NCBI GenBank assembly: GCA_016718875.1
Contig: JADKBL010000006.1
Coordinates: 1-64,000 of the forward strand
Reading direction: 5' to 3'
Length of the DNA stretch: 64,000 nucleotides
From: Bacteroidota bacterium
Lineage (GTDB): Bacteria; Bacteroidota; Bacteroidia; Bacteroidales; VadinHA17
The translations under genes and the position numbers were made by a program. Every line of letters starts with the position of its first letter. The stretch's first letter is position 1. Below, one piece after another: positions 29,077 to 39,794 of this stretch. Below the pieces are notes generated by a model. The model worked only from the letters and a program-made list of their open reading frames with translations, was not told the DNA's origin and ran no database searches.

Positions 29077-31890
29077 TCATTTCATCACTTTTCTTTTGGC
29101 CTCCTCCACCATCTTATTAGCTTTGATATCGGCTTCCTGTTCAAGCTGAGTTGCTTTGGTATCAGCAGTCTTCCTGATCTTATCAGCTCTTTTTTGGGCA
29201 GTCATTTTAGCAATAGCCCCCTTACTATCAGCCTCTTTTATAAGATTCTGAGCCTGAACTTCAGCTTCATCCCTGATCTGTTTTGCAGCTTTTGCAGCTT
29301 CCTCTCTAAGCCTTTGTCCCTGCTCCTCGGCCTCTTTAACAAGCTTTGCTGCTTCGGCCTCAGCTTCTGCACGTGCTTTTCCTTACCCTGATCAACTGCT
29401 TTATCAACAGTCTGCCTGGCTACCTCTTTGGCAGTTGCTTTTACTCCCCCATCAGAACTTTCACCGGAACCACTTCCAAAGAACGGTGCTATTACCGGCT
29501 TATCTACTGTCCCTGTAACCTTAAGATTTACTTTAAGAGTCTCCGATGGTTTATATGCGACACCAAACTGGGCAGCCTGCGCTGACAGATTATCTATCAG
29601 TGAATTTACGGATCCGCCTAAATCAGATCTTGGTATTTCTGTCTTAACAATGTAATTAATTGTCTGGTCAAGCCCCTGATCTCCAGCAATATTCATCTTT
29701 AGATTTCCTGTTTTAATATCGAAAGGTTTTAAATAAATTCTTCCTTCTTTAATTGTAAAACTGATATTAATATCCTTAAATGAATTGGTGTATTTATCTC
29801 CCAGTTTCAGAGTCTCCTTAACCTTATCGAAGGTCTTGGATTCAACAAGAGTCAACTGTTCAGACTGAAGTTTACCATAGCCATCAATTGACTTTGTTAC
29901 CGGCATCATATCACTTCCCAGAAGGCTGGAAAACGCAAGTGTTGTACTTATGTTACCTTCAATACCTTTAGCAGCAGGTACCAGTTTCTGAACTGTATTG
30001 AATGTATTGAAAGCATCCTTAACTGCAATGTTGCGAACATCAAAATCAGCTTTCATTGTCGGTTTGAGGGTATCACGGGTATCATAATCTGCATTCATCA
30101 GAATGGACCCATTAAGGATATTCATGCCTGTATTCCTCAGACTCAGAATGCCATCCCTTACAATAATCAGTCCTTTAACCTGCTGTGCAGCAATACTGTC
30201 GTAAGCGAAATCATTAATCAGGGCATCAAACTCAAAATCGATATTCTTTGGAACCTGGATAACAGTCATTGCAGAAGTGTCCTCAACAACTGTTGTGTCA
30301 GTAGCCATTTTTGACATTATCTCTCCCACATCAACCAGCTTCGAACGCATTGACAGCTTACCTCTGATTGTCTGATCGCTGAAAACATACGGAATGTAAT
30401 TTTCAATCCGGCCATTCAGAAGAAAATCGCTTTTGCCACCTACATTAAGACTTGTATTATTCATTGAAGCATAGGCAGGTGTAAATTCAAATCCTGCATT
30501 ATTGATCTTAACTTCAGGATAACCGGTCATTGCAACCAGCATATCCTTAATGGTTCATATTGCCGGTTGCAGTGAAACTTTCATACTGTTCTTTTTCGAT
30601 CATCGACATCTTTCCAGCCATCTTTACGGACATATCTATTATACCTGACAGGCTTATACTATCCATTGGTACTGCCTTCATAAGAGCTCCAAGATCAATA
30701 CGCCCTACCATTGAACCATTGAAATCCGGATCACTCATGGGTGTCCTTAGGGCAAAATTCATATCAAAAGGACTCCCGGCGAGTTCCATATGAAAAAGGT
30801 CAATATTTACCAGTGTCTTGTCCATATCTTTTCCATCGACAAAAACATTTGATTTCAGGTTAATATTCTGAATCTTTTCAGGAAGATCCGGATAACTTAC
30901 CATACCATTGTTTATGGAAAGGTTGAGCTTTATATCAGGAAGTGTGCTGTCTGCATCGCTGTAGACTCCCTTTGCAGAACCAGAAAAGGCAAACTCTCCT
31001 GTCGTTGACAAATCCTGGTAATCACTCATATAGACAGCAGGAACCAGTGAAAGGAGTGTTTTAAATGAAGTCTGTGGTGTACCGAATTCCATATCTGTTT
31101 CAATATCATCCCCAGGCATTGCTACCATTCCTTTAAAATTTAGTTTAAGGTCGTTCACGGCAAAATAGTTTTCACCGAAAGTAAATTTCATATTATCCAG
31201 ATTTGCAAGGAGATCGACCTTTGAATCTATCTTAGCTTTATTCAGGTATTTCATTCCCTCCATAATAAAAGTCAGTTCACCTATTGTAAGCCCCATCTGC
31301 ATATCTGTTTCACTCATAGTCATATCGCCCTTAAGATTATAATTCAAATCTTTTATATAGGCGCTCATGTCTGATTGCTTATCGACATAAGATCTTGATG
31401 TATTTAGAAGTGCTACCTTTTGAAGAACCACTTTAAGTGAAGAAGCAGTTGTATCTGCTTCAGTCTCTTCTGTAGTGGTTGTATCTTTCATAATATCCCA
31501 GTTGGCTTTACCATCTTTAAGTACAATCGCATTAATAACGGCCTTATCCATTACAATTGATTTAACTTCATATCCTGAATCGCCCAGAAGGCTTGATAGG
31601 TTAAATACAAGGCTGAATGATTTAAACCCGGCAAGGGTATCATTTTCAAATTTATCAACACCAACAACAGAAAGTCCATTCAGTGAAAATGAGAGATTGG
31701 GAAAGTTTTTAAAGAATCCGAGTTTATAGTCCTCAAATTTCACATTGGCATTGACAGATTCATTTATTACCTGTTCTACCTTGGTCCTGATCTTATCCTT
31801 AAATATTATTGGAATAGTAAACAGAGCAATTAGTATCAGAAGAATTAAACCCATCAATATTTTCAAAATCCAACCAATAATTTTTTTCAT
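29077..31890 (-). CDS. AsmA-like envelope protein with coiled-coil tail, frameshifted
   Basis: Large AsmA/TamB-type protein of about 937 residues when restored. It has one N-terminal membrane helix (IIGWILKILMGLILLILIAL) from ATG 31890, then a long beta-rich repetitive body (FEDYKLGFFKNFPNLSFSLNGLSV is the family start). A break near 30545 disappears if one C of AACC is removed (NMNIKDMLVAMTGYPEV). A second near 29388 disappears with one extra A (KEKARAEAEAEAA). The last ~100 residues are then an Ala/Lys/Glu-rich coiled coil ending at 29077. AsmA-like proteins bridge the periplasm and are linked to lipid transport; the tail is unusual for the family. Longer upstream starts are rejected because they only extend the leader. 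Confidence 0.85.
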
Positions 31891-31989
31891 ATTCCTGAGT
31901 ATTAAATTTATTATCTGATAGTTATAAAAATTACACAAATTATAGAAACAAGAAATAAATTTAAGCATTATTCCTTAAAATAAAAATGT

Positions 31990-31997
31990 TATATTTG
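31990..31997 (+). promoter_or_regulatory. -7 box of the tRNA-Arg promoter
   Basis: TATATTTG lies 11 bases before the first base of the tRNA, a typical tRNA promoter position in Bacteroidota. Confidence 0.65.
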
Positions 31998-32008
31998 CGG
32001 CTCGAAAA

Positions 32009-32082
32009 GGTCCCGTAGCTTAACTGAATAGAGCATCTGACTACGGATCAGAAGGTTACAGGTTTGAATCCTGTCGGGATCA
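32009..32082 (+). tRNA. tRNA-Arg (anticodon ACG)
   Basis: A 74-base cloverleaf. The acceptor arm GGTCCCG pairs with CGGGATC (one G-U). The anticodon stem TCTGA/TCAGA encloses the loop CTACGGA with anticodon ACG. The T arm ACAGG/CCTGT encloses TTTGAAT, and the discriminator is A. CCA is not encoded. It is followed at once by a terminator. Confidence 0.95.
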
Positions 32083-32083
32083 C

Positions 32084-32124
32084 AAAACGCAACATTATAA
32101 TAAATATGTTGCGTTTTCTTTTTT
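32084..32124 (+). terminator. Rho-independent terminator of tRNA-Arg
   Basis: AAAACGCAACAT pairs perfectly with ATGTTGCGTTTT across an AT-rich loop and is followed by CTTTTTT. Confidence 0.85.
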
Positions 32125-32164
32125 CAAAATCTTGCAGTTTTATCCTTATTTTTAGACTATCAAT

Positions 32165-33669
32165 ATGAATAGAATGGTAAAAGTTAATATTCATCATCAG
32201 GGAGTTGTCAGACTAATCGAATCAGCTGAAGGTGAATCTCTTCTGGATGCTTTAAGAAATAATGGGTTTGAAGTTTATTCTCCCTGCGGCGGAAACGGAA
32301 CCTGCGGAAAGTGCAATGTTATGGTCAAAAACGAGGGACTTGTACCTTCCTGCATGTATCCGCTTAAAGAGTCTATCGATGTTATACTGCCCGACAGAAG
32401 GGAAGCCAAGGTACTTGTTGAACAACACCAGCACACTGTTATACTGCCACTTATGCCAGGTGAATGTGCTGATTTATCTGTTTTTCCACATGGTGTGGCG
32501 GTTGACATCGGAACAACAACGGTTGTTCTATATCTTGTCAATTTGATAACAGGGGTTATTTCCGAAACAAGGGCTTTTTTAAATCCGCAGACCAGATATG
32601 GCGCAGATGTAATAACACGGATACAATTTACAACTACACATGAGAATGGATTGATTATCCTGCAAAAAGAGTTGATAAATGAATTAAACAAGACACTTTC
32701 AGATCTTTGCCAATTCGCAGGGATTACAGAAAACGAAATAATTAAAATCACTTTTGCAGGAAACACCACCATGCTTCACCTGCTTCTTGGTGTAAGCCCT
32801 AAATCGCTTGCACAAGCTCCGTTCAGGGCTCAGTTTCTGGAGGAAAAATCCTTCATGGAGAGCAACTCGGGCTTAAGGGCCTTCCACAGGCAGAGATAAA
32901 AGTACTTCCATCAGTCTCAGCTTTTATAGGGGCTGATATTGTTGCCGGACTCTCATCAATTGCACCCTCTGATAAGTATAAAAACTACCTTTTCATGGAT
33001 ATAGGGACCAACGGAGAACTTGCACTTGTAACGGGAAATAAGATCCTGTGCTGTTCCACAGCTGCAGGTCCTGCTTTTGAAGGCGCAAAGATATCTTGTG
33101 GCATGGGTGCAGTAGAAGGTGCTGTATCAGCATTCGGAGAAAGCGGTTTTACTGTGATTGGCGATGAAATGCCTTCAGGAATATGCGGTTCCGGATTAAT
33201 CGACATTGTGGCCTGGCTTCTTGAAACAAGCGAAATGAATACAGAGGGTCAACTAAATGCCGATTTTGTCGTAGTTCCGGAAAGCGGAACCAGTACAGGA
33301 AAGGCTATATCAATCACTCAGGATGACATTCGTGAAGTACAGCTTGCAAAATCAGCTATAGCTTCTGGAGCCAGGATTTTAGTTAAACAGGCTGGTATGT
33401 CTTTTGATCAGCTTGATGCGCTTTTCCTTGCAGGAGGATTCGGCAACTATATCAATATTGAAAATGCGGTACGAATCGGCTTACTTCCTGCGGAAATGAA
33501 GAATAAGATAATTCCGCTTGGAAATACATCAGGTACAGGAGCTATCCTTGCTTTGAAATCGGTAAAATTCGATGATATAATCCAGAGTTTACTTGCAAAA
33601 ACTCAACATATAGAACTTGCAGAAGATGAAGATTTTGCTGTTGAGTTCGCGATGAATATGTATTTCTGA
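32165..33669 (+). CDS. Ferredoxin-ASKHA (DUF4445) corrinoid-activator-like protein, frameshifted
   Basis: The N-terminal 2Fe-2S ferredoxin domain shows CGGNGTCGKC with a fourth Cys in PSCMYP. After it comes an ASKHA-type ATPase domain: VDIGTTTVVLYLV, FAGNTTMLHLLLG, then MDIGTNGELAL, CSTAAGPAFEGAKI and LAGGFGNYINI. This layout matches RACo/RamA reductive activators, which use ATP to reduce cob(II)alamin in corrinoid proteins. One base is missing near 32868; restoring it converts ESNSGL to EEQLGLKGLPQAEIKVLPSV, giving about 500 residues. No corrinoid methyltransferase is adjacent, so the partner is unknown. Confidence 0.85.
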
Positions 33670-33709
33670 GAGGCGACAGGCTGCGGGCATCAGGCTACAG
33701 GTTTCTATT

Positions 33710-34828
33710 ATGAGCAGAGATCTCAACATAGTTACACTTAATGTTCCTTATCCGCCGGATTATGGCGGAATGATCGATAGCTTTTACCGTATCAAATGGT
33801 TGAATGAAGCCGGTGTGAATATTCATCTCCATTGTTTCCAGTATGGAAGACCTGATTCAAAAGAGCTTGAATTACTCTGCAAATCAGTTCATTATTATAC
33901 AAGAAAAAGAAATTTTTATCGTCTTTTTTCAAGTCTGCCATTTATAATAAGCAGCAGAGATTCAATCCATCTTCTGGAAAACCTGAAATTAAATAATTAC
34001 CCTATCCTGTTTGACGGGCTGCATACAACATATTACATAAACCATCCGGATTTGGACGACCGGAAGAAATTCATCAGAACACATAACATCGAACACCTTT
34101 ATTATAATACACTTGCAGGGAATGAAAGGAATTTATTTAAAAAATTGTTTTATAAACGGGAATCCCTGAAACTTAGAATTTATGAAGAGAAGATAATGGA
34201 TAATGTTAATGTTTTAACAATATCCCTGAGAGACAATGAATATTTCAAAAAAACAACCAAAAACACGTTTATAATACCTCCCCTTCACCCCTATGCAGAA
34301 GTAATTTCTTCACCAGGAAAAGGGTCTTATGTTCTTTCCATGGAGATCTCTCAGTCAGGAAAATTCATTAATTGCAGAAGAACTAATAAAAAAGTATTCA
34401 GCAAAAATAAAAGTACAACTGTGTTGTTGCTGGTAAAAAATCCCCCTGCCTCTCTACACAGGTATGCTTCACGATCACTAAATGTGAAAATAATAGCAGA
34501 TCCAGATTCCGCCAGAATGGATGATCTGGTAAGAAATGCACACATAAACATACTGCCCTCATTTACTGCAAATGGTTTTAAGCTGAAATATTTAATAGCT
34601 CTCTATGCAGGCAGATTTTGTATCCTGAACAATATAGCGGCAAACAGCTTTAGCAAGAACGCTGAGTTTCATATTGCAGATTCATATTCTGAAATGGTAA
34701 ATCAGATCAAAAATCTTATGAATGAGGAATTTACAATCGAAATGATCAGCAGAAGAATGCAAATTCTTGAAAAAGATCTGTCAAATCAGGTAAACGCAAA
34801 AAAAATAATTGATCTGATCTTCAAATAA
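33710..34828 (+). CDS. GT-B glycosyltransferase with an internal out-of-frame segment
   Basis: A 372-residue protein with the GT4-like N-terminal motif NVPYPPDYGGMID, then LFDGLHTTYYI, IRTHNIEHLYY, and a C-terminal donor-binding half (KIIADPDSARMDDLVRNAHINILPSF, then GFKLKYLIALYAGRFCI). Between about 34335 and 34430 the reading frame does not match the family, but a neighbouring frame reads VLFHGDLSV, ENSLIAEELIKKYSAKIKVQL and VVAGK-like sequence, as expected there. Two or three compensating indels therefore scramble about 30 residues while leaving the frame open. The sugar and acceptor are unknown; it follows the ASKHA gene by 40 bases. Confidence 0.75.
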   Translation: MSRDLNIVTLNVPYPPDYGGMIDSFYRIKWLNEAGVNIHLHCFQYGRPDSKELELLCKSVHYYTRKRNFYRLFSSLPFIISSRDSIHLLENLKLNNYPILFDGLHTTYYINHPDLDDRKKFIRTHNIEHLYYNTLAGNERNLFKKLFYKRESLKLRIYEEKIMDNVNVLTISLRDNEYFKKTTKNTFIIPPLHPYAEVISSPGKGSYVLSMEISQSGKFINCRRTNKKVFSKNKSTTVLLLVKNPPASLHRYASRSLNVKIIADPDSARMDDLVRNAHINILPSFTANGFKLKYLIALYAGRFCILNNIAANSFSKNAEFHIADSYSEMVNQIKNLMNEEFTIEMISRRMQILEKDLSNQVNAKKIIDLIFK

Positions 34829-34850
34829 AATTCCTCTCCTGTAAACCCGG

Positions 34851-35492
34851 TCACTTGCGCGATACTGGTTTGCCATAGACCTCAATCCAGTCGAGACGGG
34901 AACAGGCATCACTGGCTCCGCCTGTCATCAGATCAGTAAACCCAATTTCATCTACTCTCGAAAGGTCAGGGTCCTTTACAGGCTTCATTTCAATAACTGA
35001 CTTAATATTTAAAGTATACCAGCTAATATCCATGATGTTGAACTCAGTCATCCGCCAGTCCTTTGATATGCAATCACCCTGAGTGCTTACAAGCCAGGTC
35101 CCATCCGCAAGCTTCAGAATTAAATGAAGACATCTTATACCTCCCTGTTTTGAACGCCAGATAATTTTTCCATAACCTGTAAGATCAACATAAGATTTAC
35201 TATGTTTTAATGTTAGAGCCCAGTTTCCCAGACAGGTGCCCGACCAGATATAATAAGGATCATCTGCAGGTGTTTCATGGTGGCTCTTCTTTATGCTGTC
35301 ACAGCCAGGTCCATATAAACCTAATAAGAGATCGGTGTTTGAAACATGTTTTTGTGTTACAGGTGTAGCTGCAGGTATTTCTTTCCAGTCTTCACGAAAA
35401 AACAGGCCGGGTCTGTACTGTCCAAATGAGGATATTGTGCAGACAGTAATGAGAATAGTCAAAAATACTAATTTAATTAATAGCCTTCGCAT
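34851..35492 (-). CDS. Secreted protein of unknown function with jelly-roll-like features
   Basis: A 213-residue exported protein with signal peptide (LVFLTILITVCTISSFG). The mature part is beta-rich: FFREDWKEIPAATPVTQKHV, YYIWSGTCLGNWALTL, LTGYGKIIWRSKQGG and RLDWIEVYGKPV at the end. The pattern suggests a carbohydrate-binding-like beta sandwich often seen in sugar-degradation loci, but no family is recognised with certainty. It is last in a minus-strand run after a CBM9-like protein and a secreted esterase. Confidence 0.7.
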   Translation of the reverse strand: MRRLLIKLVFLTILITVCTISSFGQYRPGLFFREDWKEIPAATPVTQKHVSNTDLLLGLYGPGCDSIKKSHHETPADDPYYIWSGTCLGNWALTLKHSKSYVDLTGYGKIIWRSKQGGIRCLHLILKLADGTWLVSTQGDCISKDWRMTEFNIMDISWYTLNIKSVIEMKPVKDPDLSRVDEIGFTDLMTGGASDACSRLDWIEVYGKPVSRK

Positions 35493-35518
35493 AGTCTGTT
35501 TTTTTATATTGTTATTGT

Positions 35519-36253
35519 TTATTCAAAAATAAATGTGCCGTAATTTTTAAACTCGTGAAAAGATTTTGCGACCTTCTGCCACGTAAAATAGGTCGTACCT
35601 TTATCGTAATCAATACGATACATATTAGCGCGCCATTTAGTTCCGGATACAGGAGGAACATTATTCAGAGGAACCAGCAATTTATATGGAATAAAAAACT
35701 CAGCCTTCCATCCATCAACCTTAGCTCCGCTTTTCTTTTCTCCTCCAGTTACAGAAGTAGCATGAATGGTTCTGCGTTCTCCTTCATAATGCCAGGGCTG
35801 CCAGCCATAGAACTTACCATTGTAATTAGGTATTATTATAGGCAATTCATAATTCAACGGAGAAAGTTCATATTCAAAGTAGACAGGAAAGCTTTCATCA
35901 GGCCACAGGAAAACTTCAACAACATCCTCAGTAAAAATATTCTGGAAATCGCCTTCCATTGTGGCTGTTAGTTTCGAATCGACACAATCATAAAGAAAAT
36001 AAACACCCGTCTCAGAATAAAGTACTTTGGCCTGTGTAGTATAGGGTGACTTATCAGGACCCTGTTGCCCAAGATCAATCCACTGAGTCTTTTTCCATTC
36101 AGCTGAAGAGCCGTCACCTGTTACAACAAAATCCTTGCATTTTTTAACGATCAGGGATCCCGTTGACGAAGATTGGGTAAATGCAGTCCCAATGCAAATT
36201 CCGGTTAATAGAACCGTCAAAAAGAATCTCTTTAAACTAAATTTCTTTCTCAT
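35519..36253 (-). CDS. Secreted CBM9-like carbohydrate-binding protein
   Basis: A 244-residue exported protein (signal segment RFFLTVLLTGICIGTAFT). The mature domain resembles CBM9-like DOMON/sugar-binding modules: VTGDGSSAEWKKTQWIDL, AKVLYSETGVYFLYDCVD, EDVVEVFLWPDESFPVYFEYELSP and WRANMYRIDY. The family binds sugars at exposed tryptophans and is common beside hydrolases in Bacteroidota. It lies 38 bases downstream of the esterase gene, so it probably acts with it at the cell surface. Confidence 0.8.
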   Translation of the reverse strand: MRKKFSLKRFFLTVLLTGICIGTAFTQSSSTGSLIVKKCKDFVVTGDGSSAEWKKTQWIDLGQQGPDKSPYTTQAKVLYSETGVYFLYDCVDSKLTATMEGDFQNIFTEDVVEVFLWPDESFPVYFEYELSPLNYELPIIIPNYNGKFYGWQPWHYEGERRTIHATSVTGGEKKSGAKVDGWKAEFFIPYKLLVPLNNVPPVSGTKWRANMYRIDYDKGTTYFTWQKVAKSFHEFKNYGTFIFE

Positions 36254-36291
36254 ATCAATTTATTGATTAGCAACAATTTAATAATAATATT

Positions 36292-38536
36292 TTAATGTAA
36301 TACAAAAATTCCAGGCGCTTTGACATCAATCCTGTTGGCAAATGAGTCAGTAGCAGCTATATCCATTGTGTAAAAGCCAAATCCTTTAATTGGCATCCTG
36401 TAACTGAATATACAATCTCCCTTTACCCCATCACCATTGAGCCCATCGTTATTAAGTACCGCTGTAAAATTAACCTCAGGGTCACTTTTAAGTGAAAGCT
36501 TTGCAGTTACCTGCTTAATCTCAGAACCATCCGTCAGTTTTAACATAATAGTATTATCAACGGTCACTTTTACCCAATCAACGGATGGAGGTGTTTTATC
36601 AATTCCAGTTACCTTAATATTTACAATTCCCTGTTTTATAATATGATCCGGAGCATCCGGCATCCAGTATTCAACAAGTGTACTTAAAGTCTTTTCTCCC
36701 ATGATTAATGATGAGACAACAGCAGCTGAATATTTGGCGGATCCTCCCACATGGTCATAAGTTCCCCAGTAATCGGACATTTTCTTATTTTCACCCCTAG
36801 TATTGAGTAATTCATCAGAAACCAGTATCTCGCTCCTTCTCAATAGGTTTCCATCCTTTATAAGAATTATTATTGTTTCTCCCGGGTTCGCAACACCATT
36901 CCCATTGCCTGTCCCAAGATGTATTGTATCTGCTCCGGTTCCTCTGCCTGTGACTATTACTTTTCGTCCGTCAGCAATCTGAAAATCCTTAATTTCAGGA
37001 AGATCGTTCCTGTATACAGGAACTTCAAAAAATTCTGTCCAGGAGTTATTACTTGCGTCAGTAATTGTCAGTTTAAAACGCTCAATAACAGTTGTATCTG
37101 TAACCGTATGGAAGACAAAGTCAGATTTTGACTTAACAGTTTCATTTACATCTGCAGGACTGAAAACAGTTTCTGCAACTGAGACAACTGAACTTTTTCT
37201 GAAAGCAGAAAGAGTTCCTTTTAAACCTTCACCTTTTTTTGATCCCTTATTAAGCAATTTTACACTGATTCTGACATCATTCCTGTGTTTTGCATATTTC
37301 ATCCCTTCCAGTGAGAATGATGCAAGACTGATATTTGCACCATCATCATTACCGTTAATACCAATCTCATGGGTACTGCCATTAAGAATAATCTTCAAAC
37401 TGCCGGAATTATCACTTAGAGTTGGATAGGTTTTTTATTGCTCCTGTAATCAGATCAACATCATTTATAATATAGGAAACATTTTTCTTATAAACAGGTG
37501 GTGTAGAAACTGAAACATTAATATGTGGCATTGTTTCGCCATCAGGTAAATGCTGACGTACTGCACATCTGAATCCTCTACTATTTACCTTTTCAAGAAC
37601 AGTGAAACCAGGCATATCACGATCAGTTTCAATTTTATAATCCCATACTTCAAATTCAGGATAAACATCTATATGGTTCCAGTTGTCAGGTTTTGCCGGC
37701 GGATTTTCAAAAGCTGATTTAAGGAAGCTGAACATTTCACCCATTCCGCAGGTTGAATGAGCCGCCTCATAGACTTCATATTCATAATTATCCATTACCT
37801 GCAGCCAGATTTTATTAAGATCACGATGATAATAGCGTATAAAATCTTCATTTCCGTAGTTCAGCCTTACTTTTACTCCATTATAATTCTTATATAAATC
37901 TATGTTCCTGTATTCAACAGGAAAATCTTTTGGACCTATAACAAATTCAGCTGAACCGCAGAAATTCCCAATAGCACAAATCATATCAGGGTACTTCCCC
38001 CCTATCCAGTAAGACATGAAGCCACCCATTGACAAACCGGAGATCGCTCTGTGATTCCTGTCAGGAACAGTTTTGAAGCTGGCGTCAATATGGTTGACAA
38101 GTTCAGGAAAATAAAGAGGGAACTGTCGAGATGTTTCAACAGGTCCGACATTGTACGGACGAAGATAATATTCCTCGTCCCGGCTTCTGTTATAACCATC
38201 AGGTTTAACTACGATTACATCGTTTTTCAAAACAAAAGCAGCAATATTATCACCCTTGTTATCTTCTCCCTTTTCAAAATGATTATATCCATCGGGTCCG
38301 CTGCCAAAAGACCTTTGAGACCATCCATGATAAAAATAAATTACAGGATACCGCTTCTGTGGATTATTATAATAACCCGGGGGCAGAAAAACACGGAAAT
38401 TTCTAATCTCACCAAAAACACTGCTATAATGTTTTGAATCAATTATTGTTACACTATCCTGATCATTTACAGAGGCCAAAGAATTTGCGGTACCAACCAG
38501 TGCAATGAAAAAAACAATTATAATTTTTCTTATCAT
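36292..38536 (-). CDS. Secreted esterase (CE1/esterase D-like) with C-terminal beta domains, frameshifted
   Basis: Exported alpha/beta hydrolase with signal peptide IIIVFFIALVGTANSLAS. The catalytic domain shows FRVFLPPGYYNNPQKRYPVIYFYHGW, the nucleophile elbow GLSMGGFMSYW, and YEAAHSTCGMGEM with the likely histidine. The frame stops at 37412 because of one extra A in an A6 run. Five A give IKTYPTLSDNSGS and run straight into a 370-residue C-terminal part of beta domains. Restored length is about 748 residues. Such enzymes remove acyl groups from plant or algal glycans. The start is set at 38536, so the signal peptide begins at MIRKII; upstream ATGs at 38560 and 38584 only add residues. Confidence 0.8.
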
Positions 38537-38644
38537 TCCGGAATTGAATTTATGGTCCATTACGCAAATTAGCATAAATAACATTTACCGGCAATTAATT
38601 TCAATTTTATTAAAGAATCTGTGGATTTCACTGAATGCGATTAT

Positions 38645-38652
38645 TATCTTTG
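38645..38652 (+). promoter_or_regulatory. -7 box that fixes the M20 peptidase start
   Basis: TATCTTTG lies downstream of an in-frame ATG at 38635 and 25 bases upstream of the ATG at 38677. A promoter here means the message begins after 38652, so translation must start at 38677. Confidence 0.6.
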
Positions 38653-38676
38653 AATTATTCCAGTAAGACAAAATTC

Positions 38677-39792
38677 ATGGATCTGATTACATTAACAAAA
38701 ACCTTATTATCATTTAATAATATAAATCCCCCGGGAAATGAAGAAGGTATAGCAAGATTTACTGCTACCTTACTGAAAGAGAACGGTTTCAATGTCAGAT
38801 TACCTGAGTTCAGTGAAGGAAGACTTCATCTGATAGCTGAAAAGGGATTGTCTGAGGGCAAACCACCGGTTGTCCTATCCGGTCACTTTGATACTGTTCC
38901 TCTGGGCAACAAGAAATGGAGTGTTGATCCATTTGCCGGTGAGATATCTGATGGCAAAATCTGGGGAAGAGGATCCAGCGACATGAAAGCAGGTGTGGCT
39001 GCTATGATAATGGCTGCAATTGATTCATTCAAAGATAAGGCTCCTGAAGGTGGTGTAAGACTGATATTTACAGCTGCTGAGGAACTTGGTTGCATAGGGA
39101 TTCAGCAGCTGATAAAAACAATTGACAATGCCGGACAGGCAAGTGCCATAATTGTTGGTGAACCTACAGGCAATATACCAGCTACAGGACATAAAGGGGC
39201 AATTTATCTTAATGTGGTGACATCAGGCAAAACAGCACATTCATCAATGCCTCACCTTGGCGATAATGCAATCTATAAAGCCGCAGCAGCCATACTGAAG
39301 GCGAAGGATTTCAGGTTTGAAACTGAAGAAGATATACTGCTTGGATACCCTACAATTAATATTGGCAAAATGAACGGAGGGCTGAATATTAATTCAGTAC
39401 CCGATCATGCTGAATTTACAATTGATATAAGGTCAACATCAAAAACTGATCATGAAAAAACTCTCAGGAGGCTTTCCGAAGAACTTGGAGATGAGATAAA
39501 ACTTGAAGTACTTGTAAATATGACTCCCGTTTTTACAAATGAAAATGACCCGTTTGTTCATCTGGTATATGAAGTATGCGGTATAAAAACCGGAACTGAG
39601 GGATTTCCAAAATCACTACCGTATCTTACTGACGGGTCTGTGCTTCAAAAGACATATGGAGGTGTGCCCACAATAATCCTTGGACCTGGCGAAGCTGAAA
39701 TGGCTCATAAGACGGATGAATACTGTTATATCAGTAAACTTGAAGAATCATACAGAATATACAAAGATATACTATCAAAATGGAGGAAATAA
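38677..39792 (+). CDS. M20 family metallopeptidase (ArgE/DapE-like)
   Basis: Two-zinc amidohydrolase of about 371 residues. Metal and catalytic residues are all visible: SGHFDTVP, WGRGSSDMKAG, TAAEELGC (the EE pair), IIVGEPTG and MAHKTDEY at the C-terminus. Substrates of the family are acyl-amino acids or dipeptides. The next gene starts 3 bases after the stop, followed by DapA-like and GNAT genes. This four-gene operon may process an N-acylated sugar or amino acid derivative, which is inference. The start follows from the promoter at 38645-38652. Confidence 0.9.
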   Translation: MDLITLTKTLLSFNNINPPGNEEGIARFTATLLKENGFNVRLPEFSEGRLHLIAEKGLSEGKPPVVLSGHFDTVPLGNKKWSVDPFAGEISDGKIWGRGSSDMKAGVAAMIMAAIDSFKDKAPEGGVRLIFTAAEELGCIGIQQLIKTIDNAGQASAIIVGEPTGNIPATGHKGAIYLNVVTSGKTAHSSMPHLGDNAIYKAAAAILKAKDFRFETEEDILLGYPTINIGKMNGGLNINSVPDHAEFTIDIRSTSKTDHEKTLRRLSEELGDEIKLEVLVNMTPVFTNENDPFVHLVYEVCGIKTGTEGFPKSLPYLTDGSVLQKTYGGVPTIILGPGEAEMAHKTDEYCYISKLEESYRIYKDILSKWRK

Positions 39793-39794
39793 AT

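Noticed and set aside
31891..31968. Upstream start for the AsmA-like protein
   Set aside because: The extra residues are AT-rich leader sequence; ATG 31890 begins directly with a membrane anchor.
32252..32772. Minus-strand frame of 165 residues over the ferredoxin-ASKHA gene
   Set aside because: The plus strand encodes clear Fe-S and ASKHA motifs; the opposite frame has none.
38635..38676. Earlier ATG of the M20 peptidase
   Set aside because: A -7 promoter box lies within this stretch and the family sequence begins at MDLITL.
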